This document shows positions 28,426 through 36,270 of a stretch of DNA of 46,538 nt, piece by piece. Position numbers and translations under genes: made by a program. Below the pieces are notes generated by a model. The model worked only from the letters and a program-made list of their open reading frames with translations. It made no database searches and was not told the origin of the DNA. Each line of letters starts with the position of its first letter. Position 1 is the stretch's first letter. This DNA is from an uncultured Parabacteroides sp. (lineage in GTDB: Bacteria > Bacteroidota > Bacteroidia > Bacteroidales > Tannerellaceae): contig CALUZR010000025.1 of assembly GCA_944325335.1 (NCBI GenBank), forward strand, positions 1 through 46,538, read 5' to 3'.

Positions 28426-30585
28426 TTATGCTAACCTTTTAAGATCCGAAAAAAACTCGTTCACAATCAATATGATTTGATTGCTTTTGAGACTCTCCGA
28501 CACAAAAATACCGACACCCGGTCTGTCTGCATTGCATTCCACATCCCGTATAAATTCATCTCTAAATCTCTCATCGTCACACGAACGAGGCAAGTAGAGA
28601 AAAACATTCCTATAATTTCCAGGATATTTAGATGGAAAACGTCTTATGGCTTCACGACAAAAATCGCACACAAAACGCCTTCGTTTTTCAAGTGTATCGC
28701 ATGCTCCGTTATGTAATCTATCCAATAGGTTTATAAGCCCCCATGGCGTATCCGAATGTAGTTTAGTATATCTTTCCATTTCATCACACGCAATCTTGAT
28801 AGATTCACGGTACAAGAACTCTTGCCACTTATTTCCGTAGGTACACTCTTCCAATTCCCGGAAACAGGAAGCCTCTGACAGGTGAACTAAACCGTTACGT
28901 AACTGGAAAACATATTGATCTTGCAATATTTGATTTTGCCCTAATTCCTGAACGACAATACGAACCTGTTCTGGATTGTATACTTGTTGTGTATCCTTGA
29001 TTCCAGATTTACATCTCATATCTGCAAGGTATTCCATTCTGGCAACCTCATCATCCAATTTTTCGACCAATCTTCCTATCTGTTCATCCAAGCGGATAAG
29101 TTCTCTGGATACTTCTCCCAAAAGTTTGATTGCATACCAATATCCCACGATTTCTGTCTGCAATATCATCTGTTGTTTCTTGGCTTTCACAAAACAATTC
29201 CAAGCATAATTCCAACCGAGCCGTATAACATCTATCAACCAACTGGGATAAAACCCAGAAAATCGTTGTAGTTCTTGTTGTATACTTTCGTTCATATAAA
29301 TTTCCCTTTCCTTAATCTTATGAGAAAAATTTGCCATACGCCTTTCACATTGAGATATCAAACCTTTCACATAGGTTTGGACTTCCAAGAGAGACATACT
29401 GCCGCATTTCCAATAGGAATAGGCATTCTGTTCTATCTGATTGCATATCTCTCTGGCATATATACCAATATATTTTTCCTCTTCCACGTAAAATGTTCTC
29501 ACGCCACAGTTCCTGTACTTCTCAGCAAAATACTTGTCAACATATAAGTCCAACGTCGAACAACGCTCTTTACGGCCGTTGCAACGTACCTCTACATCTC
29601 GCTTCAAATAACTCATACACTCCTCCCAAGTCTGTGTGATCGACTTCCATCTAAATGCTTGCATAGAAGGCAACGACTTGCTCAGGGTCAAGTATTCTTC
29701 AGAAAGTAGATTCCGTTCTATCTCTCCCAGATCTTCAATGCGTTTTTCTATCTTTCCAGTCATCTTCTTTCCATCCAACATCCGCCTAATAACTTGACTT
29801 ACCAAACGAAAAGCTACATATTCTTTTATTTCTAACTCCGGATACTCAATACGCTTCAGACCAAATACGATACAATAAAAACGCGAAGGCCTACCCACTT
29901 CATCCAGAGCTGTCATCCACATCCACTCTTCATATTTGTTCCAATTCTTCCAATTCAGCAGTATTCGCTGAAACAAGAAATCACCAGCTGACGCAACCCC
30001 TTTTTGTCGCTCAGGCTCGAACGTATTATCCGTATTATAAAGATAAACATACTGGCAAAATACTGTCTCGTCCCATTCCTTTTTGAATTCAGTCAATGCT
30101 TCCTGCAGTTCCCACATAGGCATCGTCCGGGAAATATGGATATAAAACCTTATTTTATGATAATTGTATTTAAACATATGTTCCCTTTTATCCCCAAAAT
30201 GAGCCAATGCCCTTCTGGCTACAGAAAGATACTGTTTATCCCGCAAATCTGCACAAAGATGAAACATCACAGCTTCTTCTCCTTTTTCCCGTTGAAGGTT
30301 ACATACCAAGCCACCCAAGCACCACTCTAATTTCTTTCCTACATCATCAAGATCTCCATCTAGGAATAGAAAACGCTGCGCAGGCGAAAGCTGTACTGAC
30401 GCACCCAATGTCTGCCAATCCGATTCGTTGTTCAAATCTGCCAGGCTGGAATCCACATACAGGTATTCTATATGCGCGTCTCCTGTCGGTTCGTTCGAAC
30501 GAAATTCCTCATAAATGCGCTTTCTCAATGCGCGCAGGACAGAACCACCTGTTCCGCCTAAACCTATCACTAAATGATTTGCCAT
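28426..30585 (-). CDS. Truncated tubulin-like paralogue without the GTP signature (operon gene 1b)
   Basis: 719 residues in one open frame. Residues 1-71 match the full-length protein exactly, including GLGGTGGS. Where that one has FHICAGLGGGTGSGS, this one has FHLCADLRDKQYLSV (about 108-122), so the phosphate-binding signature is lost. The helical middle keeps landmarks such as FGLKRIEYPELEIKEYV and LSKSLPSMQ. It ends just after KSNQIILIV and lacks about 215 residues at the C-terminus. A non-hydrolysing cap or regulator is one possibility; decay is another. It lies between the membrane-protein gene and the full-length gene. Confidence 0.8.
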   Translation of the reverse strand: MANHLVIGLGGTGGSVLRALRKRIYEEFRSNEPTGDAHIEYLYVDSSLADLNNESDWQTLGASVQLSPAQRFLFLDGDLDDVGKKLEWCLGGLVCNLQREKGEEAVMFHLCADLRDKQYLSVARRALAHFGDKREHMFKYNYHKIRFYIHISRTMPMWELQEALTEFKKEWDETVFCQYVYLYNTDNTFEPERQKGVASAGDFLFQRILLNWKNWNKYEEWMWMTALDEVGRPSRFYCIVFGLKRIEYPELEIKEYVAFRLVSQVIRRMLDGKKMTGKIEKRIEDLGEIERNLLSEEYLTLSKSLPSMQAFRWKSITQTWEECMSYLKRDVEVRCNGRKERCSTLDLYVDKYFAEKYRNCGVRTFYVEEEKYIGIYAREICNQIEQNAYSYWKCGSMSLLEVQTYVKGLISQCERRMANFSHKIKEREIYMNESIQQELQRFSGFYPSWLIDVIRLGWNYAWNCFVKAKKQQMILQTEIVGYWYAIKLLGEVSRELIRLDEQIGRLVEKLDDEVARMEYLADMRCKSGIKDTQQVYNPEQVRIVVQELGQNQILQDQYVFQLRNGLVHLSEASCFRELEECTYGNKWQEFLYRESIKIACDEMERYTKLHSDTPWGLINLLDRLHNGACDTLEKRRRFVCDFCREAIRRFPSKYPGNYRNVFLYLPRSCDDERFRDEFIRDVECNADRPGVGIFVSESLKSNQIILIVNEFFSDLKRLA

Positions 30586-30602
30586 GATGTATATGTTTTT
30601 AA
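30371..30602. repeat. 5' duplicated tract shared by the two tubulin-like genes (copy 2)
   Basis: Partner of 28175-28406, with eight mismatches over about 232 bp. It marks the 5' end of the truncated paralogue. Confidence 0.9.
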
Positions 30603-30612
30603 TTCTAATATA

Positions 30613-31191
30613 TCAATCGTCGTAACGCCTTCTTCGGCTTCGGGCAGAAGCATAACCGCCCCTATTCCGTTGCCTTCTTGTATGTTCCATTGTCTTTATT
30701 ACAATAAATGCACCGACCACGACAAACAAGAGACTCCACCCTATGCGGCGGAGGATGAACCCGTTCATAAAAGAATGTAATTCATCTGTCATTGCACGGG
30801 CTATGTCGGCCGGCGTATGCCCTGTAAAATCCGCCCCGCCTACAAAATACCCGACCAAAGGCCATTCCTGTTGGATTTGTTCGAGTACCTGCTGGCTGCT
30901 TTCCTTGTCAAACTGTACCTCGTCCGGAAGATTTCTTACCCACTCATTGATGGCCACTTCCACCTCATCACAATACGATTTGATTGTAACTGCCCCGCAA
31001 AGCAACACAGCCTGAAAGGATAAGAATAAAAACAAAACGAATCCCATGATGTAACTAAAAGGTGTAAATGAACTATTCGAAAACCATGAGCGAATCAGGA
31101 AAAACATCAATCCCACGCCCACGACAGTCAGCAAAATACCCAAGAACAAATTGCCCAACGAATAGGAAACAATCGTATATAAAGCGCCCAT
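30613..31191 (-). CDS. Small membrane protein (operon gene 1)
   Basis: 192 residues, no named family recognised. Helices are predicted at about 8-32, 45-70 and 148-165. Between the second and third lies a soluble loop of about 75 residues (with FDKESSQQVLEQIQQEWP). The tail is rich in Arg (RRQRNRGGYASARSRRRRYDD) and should be cytoplasmic. It is the first gene of the operon, 27 bp before the truncated paralogue. A 23-bp tandem array with palindromes lies 60 bp upstream. I see no clear promoter. Confidence 0.7.
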   Translation of the reverse strand: MGALYTIVSYSLGNLFLGILLTVVGVGLMFFLIRSWFSNSSFTPFSYIMGFVLFLFLSFQAVLLCGAVTIKSYCDEVEVAINEWVRNLPDEVQFDKESSQQVLEQIQQEWPLVGYFVGGADFTGHTPADIARAMTDELHSFMNGFILRRIGWSLLFVVVGAFIVIKTMEHTRRQRNRGGYASARSRRRRYDD

Positions 31192-31250
31192 ACTCTTTTC
31201 TACTTAAATTTTTTGTTTACGAAAATGTTTTTGTTACGTTTCAATAAAAA

Positions 31251-31350
31251 TCATACTCGACCGTAATCGAATGCCTATTACGAACTAAATAAGGAGCCTA
31301 TTACGACCGTAATAAGATGTCTATTCCGATCGCAATAGGCTTCCTATTAA
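31251..31350. repeat. 23-bp degenerate array with near-palindromic units
   Basis: Units begin at 31251, 31274, 31297, 31320 and 31343, exactly 23 bp apart, with CCTATTACG or a variant at each. One unit contains TATTACGACCGTAATA and another CTATTCCGATCGCAATAG, both near palindromes. The array lies between the HU-like gene and the start of the tubulin-like operon. Confidence 0.8.
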
Positions 31351-31359
31351 AATCATTCC

Positions 31360-32070
31360 TCAAACCAGCTTTACAGGAATTTCAAGACTGCGTGGTGTCT
31401 TCAAACCTTGCGGCGTAGTACTGTATTGCGTCGTGATGCGCAATGTATAATTGCCTTCCGCCAAATCCTGCGGCACATTGAAGTGCAATTCGGAGGGTTC
31501 GTTCAGCGTTAGTTGGTAATCCAGTAACTTTTCTTCCAACCCTAACTCGCTAACCCAATAAATACCAACAGCTTCATCATCACCAAAGACCTTCAAGTTC
31601 CGACCTTTCATGCCAAAACCGTAACCACGAGACATGGTGCCGTCGCGCAGACCGGACTTCAAATCCCACATATCGGATACCTGCATCATATCCGCCTTCT
31701 CGCCCAAGATCTCGACCGACGTCTTAGTTATCTCCTCGCGCAAGTTTTTACCTGTCTGGAAATTAATGACGATCGAATTCTTCTCCGGGTTCCAAACGCT
31801 ATTTTCAATAATGCCTTTGAAACTGGGCGAAGCGTAGAAGAGACCCGTATTGACCGGATGCCCGTTCAAGAGGCTTTCGGTGATGATACGGTTGTAGAGA
31901 TCCACGGCGTGGTTCAATGTTTCACGCTTCAGACCCGTGATCTCCTTCATCATCAAATCTACGATTTCTTTGTTCGTATACCCTTCTTTGGAATGCACTT
32001 CCAAGATTTTGTCCGACTTGTCGTCGACTGTGACGGTGTTGTCCACCAACCATCCTTCTAATGTAGCCAT
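31360..32070 (-). CDS. HU-like DNA-binding protein with C-terminal beta domain
   Basis: 236 residues. About 15-120 has the HU/IHF-like layout common in Bacteroidales HU-domain proteins (TNKEIVDLMMKEITGLKRETLNHAVDLY, then a strand-rich part with NGHPVNTGLFYASPSF). About 140-236 is a beta domain, probably DUF4469-like, ending PRSLEIPVKLV, much like the end of the DUF6261-like protein at 180-1310. It probably binds DNA in the cytoplasm. It has a strong promoter (32332-32362), and its leader holds a microsatellite and a GC-rich hairpin. Confidence 0.8.
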   Translation of the reverse strand: MATLEGWLVDNTVTVDDKSDKILEVHSKEGYTNKEIVDLMMKEITGLKRETLNHAVDLYNRIITESLLNGHPVNTGLFYASPSFKGIIENSVWNPEKNSIVINFQTGKNLREEITKTSVEILGEKADMMQVSDMWDLKSGLRDGTMSRGYGFGMKGRNLKVFGDDEAVGIYWVSELGLEEKLLDYQLTLNEPSELHFNVPQDLAEGNYTLRITTQYSTTPQGLKTPRSLEIPVKLV

Positions 32071-32110
32071 GGTAAGAATATTTTATAATGTTAAACAATA
32101 GACACGAAAA

Positions 32111-32144
32111 GCCCGTGCACAGAGCTGTCGCTCCGCACACGGGC
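32111..32144 (-). terminator. GC-rich hairpin in the leader of the HU-like gene
   Basis: GCCCGTG (32111-32117) pairs with CACGGGC (32138-32144), with an inner GAGC/GCTC stem. On the minus strand it is followed by TTTTCG. It lies between the promoter and the start codon, so it could end leader transcripts (attenuator) or mark the end of MATE read-through. Confidence 0.5.
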
Positions 32145-32176
32145 CTTCGCGTCGTGAATTATTTGCTTATAGTCTA

Positions 32177-32233
<57 letters not shown>

Positions 32234-32331
32234 AACATATTATCGCCTTTCACCAAGTATTTCCCGGTAAAAGATGTTAATGGATAATATGTTTTACTGC
32301 CTATCATTTCTTTATGCTTTTCTTTACGCCC

Positions 32332-32362
32332 CAAAGGTACGACTTGTTTCTTATTTTACAAA
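32332..32362 (-). promoter_or_regulatory. Strong Bacteroidales promoter for the HU-like gene
   Basis: Minus strand TTTG (32359-32362), 19 bp, TACCTTTG (32332-32339): exact matches at the normal spacing. The start would be near 32325, giving a leader of about 255 nt that contains the microsatellite and the hairpin. Confidence 0.7.
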
Positions 32363-32390
32363 ATATTTGGGACTTTTTATTTGATTCCAC

Positions 32391-33704
32391 TCACCCACGC
32401 GTCAACCGATAAAAGCGGCGGGCGAGCAACAGGCCCAGGACGGTCAGGCTGACGGGGAAGCCGAACCACACGCCTATCGCGCCCCAATCCAGCAGGAAGC
32501 CGCACGCATAGCCGATGGGAAGCGCCAACCCGAAGTGGCACACGAACGCCATCTTCGCCATATAATGCACATCCGCCAAACCGCGCAGGGCGTTGGCATA
32601 AAGGATTTGCAACCCGTCGCCAAACTGGTACAACATGATGGGCCAACAGAAGAGCGCGACCAAGCGCACCACTTCCGCCTCGGGCGTAAAGAGGTAGCCA
32701 ATCTCCGACCGGAACAGCAAGAGGAACATCACGAAGCACAACGCGCAGGCATTGATAATCACAAATCCGGCACGTGCCGCCCGGCGTACTTCGCGCGGAT
32801 CGCTATTCCCGCTGAAATTGCTTACCCGAATCGAAACCGCCGCCCCAATGCCGTAGTAGAGCATGAAGCCGAGCGTCGTAATCACGCCTCCGACCTGATA
32901 GGCCGCCAACGCCGTGCTGCCGATCCAGCCCATCATAATGACACTCAGGCTAAACGAGGCTGTCTCGACGCCCATCTGGAAACCGACGGGCAAGCCCAAG
33001 CGCACGAGCTTCAGGATAGAATCCCGCCCCACCTTCGCCGCCCGGAAGCCAGTCCGATAGGCGGCATACTTCTGGAGTCGGAAGAACAAGAAGGCAAAGA
33101 CGACCAACGTCAGTACCCGGCTGAGGAGCGTCGAAATCCCGGCGCCCGTCAGGCCCAGTTCCGGGAATCCGCCATGCCCATAGATGAGGAAATAATTTCC
33201 GACGATGTTCAGCACATTCGCGCCCAGCATGATGTACATCGGCGTGAGCGTGTCGGTCGTCCCGTCACTGAATTGCTTGAACGCATTGAACAGCATCGCG
33301 AAGACGACCGAAAAGAGTTGCAATATATAATAAGGTATAATATAAGGATACAATTCGCGTGGTTGCCCCAAGGCATCCAGCTGCGTCAGGAGTCCTAACA
33401 TACACAAACTCAACAGCACGCCCACCACGAAGTTGATGCAAAGGCTGTGCTTCAGCATCGCGCCCGCCTCTTCCCGTTCGCCAGAAGCAAACAGGCGGCC
33501 GATGAGGGGCGTCAACCCATAGGAAAAACCCATCCCGAAGATAAACGCCAAGTTGAAGAAGTTGTTCACAAACGAGGCAGCCGCCAGCTCGGCTGTGCTG
33601 TGGTGCCCCACCATGATATTATCTGCAAACCCTACAACGATGATGCCCAGCTGCCCCAGCATAATAGGGACACCCAGGCGGATGGTATCTTTGTAATGGT
33701 TCAT
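32391..33704 (-). CDS. MATE family efflux transporter
   Basis: An inner-membrane multidrug and toxin exporter with about 12 helices in two bundles (437 residues). The N-terminal PIMLGQLGIIVVGFADNIMVG is the helix-1 signature of NorM-like MATE proteins, and AQLELYPYII-like and NFSGNSDPREVRRAARAGF segments fit the inter-bundle loops. The ion coupled and the substrates cannot be told from the sequence. Its ATG overlaps the cyclophilin stop by 4 bp, so the two are translated together. Confidence 0.93.
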   Translation of the reverse strand: MNHYKDTIRLGVPIMLGQLGIIVVGFADNIMVGHHSTAELAAASFVNNFFNLAFIFGMGFSYGLTPLIGRLFASGEREEAGAMLKHSLCINFVVGVLLSLCMLGLLTQLDALGQPRELYPYIIPYYILQLFSVVFAMLFNAFKQFSDGTTDTLTPMYIMLGANVLNIVGNYFLIYGHGGFPELGLTGAGISTLLSRVLTLVVFAFLFFRLQKYAAYRTGFRAAKVGRDSILKLVRLGLPVGFQMGVETASFSLSVIMMGWIGSTALAAYQVGGVITTLGFMLYYGIGAAVSIRVSNFSGNSDPREVRRAARAGFVIINACALCFVMFLLLFRSEIGYLFTPEAEVVRLVALFCWPIMLYQFGDGLQILYANALRGLADVHYMAKMAFVCHFGLALPIGYACGFLLDWGAIGVWFGFPVSLTVLGLLLARRFYRLTRG

Positions 33705-34390
33705 TTCTCGACCACCTTCATCGATTTGATGCGGATGTTCTTCAGCGGGCGGTCGTCGGTATTGGTTTCGACCATCTGGATCTTAAAGACCGCCTTCATG
33801 CCATCGACTACTTCGCCAAAGACGGTATATTTCTCGTCCAAATCCGGACGGCCGCCTTCCAGCATATACGCCTCGCGCTGTTCGGGCGTGAACTTCTTGC
33901 CCTGTTCCTTCTCCATCTTATCCAATTCCATGGAAGTATAGAATTTGCCTGTCACGATATAGAACTGTGAAGCCGAGGAGGCACGTTCCGGATTCACGTC
34001 GTCGCTCGTCCGTGCCGCGCAGAGGGCGCCCGCTTTGTGGAAGTGCGCCGGATAGACGATTTCAGCCGGGACGGTATAATCCGGGTCGCCATCGCCCAAA
34101 TGCTTGTCCATCGACGCATCTTTCGAGTTAATATCACCTGCCTGTATCATGAACTGTTTAATCACGCGATGGAAAAGCAGCCCGTCGTAGAGATGCGATT
34201 CCACGTTCTTGAGGAAATTGTCGCGGTGTTTCGGCGTATCGTTATACAATTTCACCTTAATCTTACCCTTGTCTGTATCAATCAACACCAAGGTTTCTTT
34301 TTCATCCTGCGCCTCTTGGGCTTTCGTACTTGCGAACGGGGCAAGTAAAGCCGCTGCTATCAGCAAACTTGTCAATAGTCGTCTCATCAT
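33701..34390 (-). CDS. Exported peptidyl-prolyl isomerase (cyclophilin type)
   Basis: 229 residues with a signal peptide (about 1-25, STKA-QEA), so it is probably periplasmic. The cyclophilin core is clear: HRDNFLKNVESHLYDGLLFHRVIKQFMIQAGD and SQFYIVTG. An inserted helical segment, MELDKMEKEQGKKFTPEQRE, is typical of Bacteroidetes members. It is upstream of and overlapping the MATE gene. A -7 element lies at 34421-34428. Confidence 0.93.
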   Translation of the reverse strand: MMRRLLTSLLIAAALLAPFASTKAQEAQDEKETLVLIDTDKGKIKVKLYNDTPKHRDNFLKNVESHLYDGLLFHRVIKQFMIQAGDINSKDASMDKHLGDGDPDYTVPAEIVYPAHFHKAGALCAARTSDDVNPERASSASQFYIVTGKFYTSMELDKMEKEQGKKFTPEQREAYMLEGGRPDLDEKYTVFGEVVDGMKAVFKIQMVETNTDDRPLKNIRIKSMKVVEK

Positions 34391-34420
34391 CTTCTTTCTT
34401 TAAATTAAATTTCCGACGGC

Positions 34421-34428
34421 AAATGTAA
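34421..34428 (-). promoter_or_regulatory. -7 element for the cyclophilin-MATE pair
   Basis: Minus-strand TACATTTG, 30 bp upstream of the cyclophilin ATG. No clear -33. Confidence 0.4.
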
Positions 34429-34450
34429 TGCCTTTTTCTGTTTTTTCCCC

Positions 34451-34458
34451 TATCTTTG
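34451..34458 (+). promoter_or_regulatory. -7 element for riboflavin synthase
   Basis: TATCTTTG, about 28 bp before the ATG at 34487. The leader is too short for an FMN riboswitch. Confidence 0.5.
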
Positions 34459-34486
34459 CCCGCAAATCATTTAATAGAATCGCAAT

Positions 34487-35089
34487 ATGTTTTCAGGAAT
34501 TGTAGAAGAAGCCGCCCGCGTGGTGGCCATTGAGCAGGAAAAAGGAAATATCCACCTCACGATGGAATGTTCGTTTGTCGATGAATTGAAGATAGACCAA
34601 AGCGTGGCGCACAACGGCGTCTGCCTCACTGTGGTCAAGAAAGAGGGACGTACTTATACGGTAACGGCCGTCCAAGAAACGCTCGACCGTTCGAACTTGG
34701 GAAGCCTCCGGCCAGGAAGTCTCGTGAACCTGGAGCGCAGCATGTTGATGAACGGCCGCCTCGACGGGCACATCGTCCAAGGGCACGTAGACCAAACCGC
34801 TGTCTGCACCCGCGTAGAGGAAGCCGACGGAAGCTGGTATTACACCTTCGAGTATAAATTCGACAAGGCGATGGCACAGCAGGGCTATCTGACAGTTGAG
34901 AAGGGGTCGGTCTGTGTGAATGGGGTCAGCCTCACGGTATGCAACTCCCAAGACAATAGCTTCCAAGTAGCCATTATCCCTTATACACACGACCACACGA
35001 ACTTCTGCGAGATCGAACCGGGCACGGTCGTAAACCTCGAATTCGACATTGTGGGCAAATACATCAGCAAGATGATGCAATATAAATAA
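34487..35089 (+). CDS. ribE: Riboflavin synthase
   Basis: Joins two 6,7-dimethyl-8-ribityllumazine molecules to give riboflavin. 200 residues in two lumazine-binding repeats. The start MFSGIVEE, HNGVCLTVV and the second-domain NGVSLTVC are the diagnostic motifs. The gene is separate from other rib genes in view and ends in a strong terminator. Confidence 0.97.
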   Translation: MFSGIVEEAARVVAIEQEKGNIHLTMECSFVDELKIDQSVAHNGVCLTVVKKEGRTYTVTAVQETLDRSNLGSLRPGSLVNLERSMLMNGRLDGHIVQGHVDQTAVCTRVEEADGSWYYTFEYKFDKAMAQQGYLTVEKGSVCVNGVSLTVCNSQDNSFQVAIIPYTHDHTNFCEIEPGTVVNLEFDIVGKYISKMMQYK

Positions 35090-35091
35090 AG

Positions 35092-35148
35092 AAAGAACCG
35101 GACAAGTATCTGGAAGGAAAAATAGATAACTATGTCCGGTTCTTTTTT
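35092..35148. terminator. Bidirectional terminator between ribE and the CDF gene
   Basis: AAAGAACCGGACA and TGTCCGGTTCTTTTTT arms around a loop of about 30 nt. It serves the plus-strand gene, and the A run on the other side would serve the minus-strand CDF gene. Confidence 0.85.
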
Positions 35149-35163
35149 CAACTGTAAACCCGA

Positions 35164-36066
35164 TCAATGACAATGCTCGTCGACGCAGGGGACGCCTATG
35201 GATTCGCATTCGACAGTGCTATGCTGCACGCCCTCTTCGCGGAATAGTTCTTTTACAGCCCGTTTCAGCGTTTCCATTTGTGAAATATCCCGGAGCACCA
35301 CGTGGACCGTAGCCGCATTCTCGGTCGTACTCACGGCCCAGACGTGCAAATGGTGCCAGCTCTCGATGCCTTCCAGCTTGGAAAGCCTTTGCTTCAAATG
35401 CTCCAAGTCGACGCTCTCCGGCACGGCATCCATCGAAAGGAAAAGGCTCTCTTTCAATAATCGCCAGGTAGAAAAGAAGATGATAGCCACGATAGCCAAA
35501 CTGATAATTGCATCCAACATCACCCAGCCCGTATACATTATTATAATACCCGACACAACGACGCCCACCGAGACAAGCGTATCCATCGCCATGTGGAGAA
35601 ACGCGCCGCGCACATTCAAGTCGCCCTTTTGTTGTTTCATCAAAAGCCAAGCCGTGAGGCCATTCACGACGATACCTACGCCTGCCGTCCACGATATCGC
35701 CTCGCCCGACACCGGCTCCGGGTGGCGTAATTTATATACGCTCTCCAATAGAATCGCCCCGATCGCCACCAAAAGGATAATTGCATTCGCCAGCGAAACC
35801 AAAATCGTGCTCTTCTTATAGCCGTAGGTGAAATGTTCCGTCACCGGACGCTTGGCCATCTGGATTGCCATCAAGGAAAGCAGGAGACTGAAGACATCGC
35901 TTAGGTTGTGCCCCGCATCGGAAAGCAACCCCAGCGAATTATAAATAAACCCTACACCCGCTTCTGTACAAACGAAAAGCAGGTTCAATACAATACACAA
36001 AATAAATACCGCGTTCAGCGACGCCGGTGCATGGTGATGATGCGTGTGAGCATGACTATGTCCCAT
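35164..36066 (-). CDS. Cation diffusion facilitator (zinc-type) transporter
   Basis: Exports divalent metal, probably Zn2+, across the inner membrane. 300 residues from ATG 36066; the earlier in-frame start is less likely because this one begins with the His-rich MGHSHAHTHHHH. Metal-site motifs are present: SDAGHNLSD and HMAMDTLVS. The C-terminal cytoplasmic domain contains WHHLHVWAVS and ends in a Cys/His-rich tail. A promoter pair lies at 36094-36124. Confidence 0.93.
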   Translation of the reverse strand: MGHSHAHTHHHHAPASLNAVFILCIVLNLLFVCTEAGVGFIYNSLGLLSDAGHNLSDVFSLLLSLMAIQMAKRPVTEHFTYGYKKSTILVSLANAIILLVAIGAILLESVYKLRHPEPVSGEAISWTAGVGIVVNGLTAWLLMKQQKGDLNVRGAFLHMAMDTLVSVGVVVSGIIIMYTGWVMLDAIISLAIVAIIFFSTWRLLKESLFLSMDAVPESVDLEHLKQRLSKLEGIESWHHLHVWAVSTTENAATVHVVLRDISQMETLKRAVKELFREEGVQHSTVECESIGVPCVDEHCH

Positions 36067-36093
36067 ATTAAATACCTTTATTTTATTTTGCTG

Positions 36094-36124
36094 CAAAAGT
36101 ATCTTACCTGCGCGAGAATCACAA
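36094..36124 (-). promoter_or_regulatory. Promoter of the CDF gene
   Basis: Minus strand TTG (36122-36124), 20 bp, TACTTTTG (36094-36101). Confidence 0.55.
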
Positions 36125-36206
36125 TATCTTCAGTAGGTATTTATCTCGGGAAAAGCCACTTTGCAAACAAGTTGCAAGTACAAATGGAAATTTCAATTTA
36201 AAAAAT

Positions 36207-36238
36207 GTTGCCACATTCAAAATAAAGACCTACATTTG
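36207..36238 (+). promoter_or_regulatory. Promoter of pheS
   Basis: GTTG (36207-36210), 20 bp, TACATTTG (36231-36238), about 32 bp before the ATG at 36271. No attenuator or T-box was seen. Confidence 0.55.
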
Positions 36239-36270
36239 CAACAGAAATATACAAAAGCATTTTGACGACG

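Noticed and set aside
28426..30585. Frameshifted pseudogene of the full-length tubulin-like gene
   Set aside because: The frame is open for 719 codons and still aligns with the paralogue outside the lost motif.
34440..34486. FMN riboswitch ahead of ribE
   Set aside because: The leader is only about 20-30 nt and has none of the conserved RFN elements.
36181..36270. T-box or attenuator ahead of pheS
   Set aside because: No T-box sequence, specifier loop or terminator was found in the short leader.
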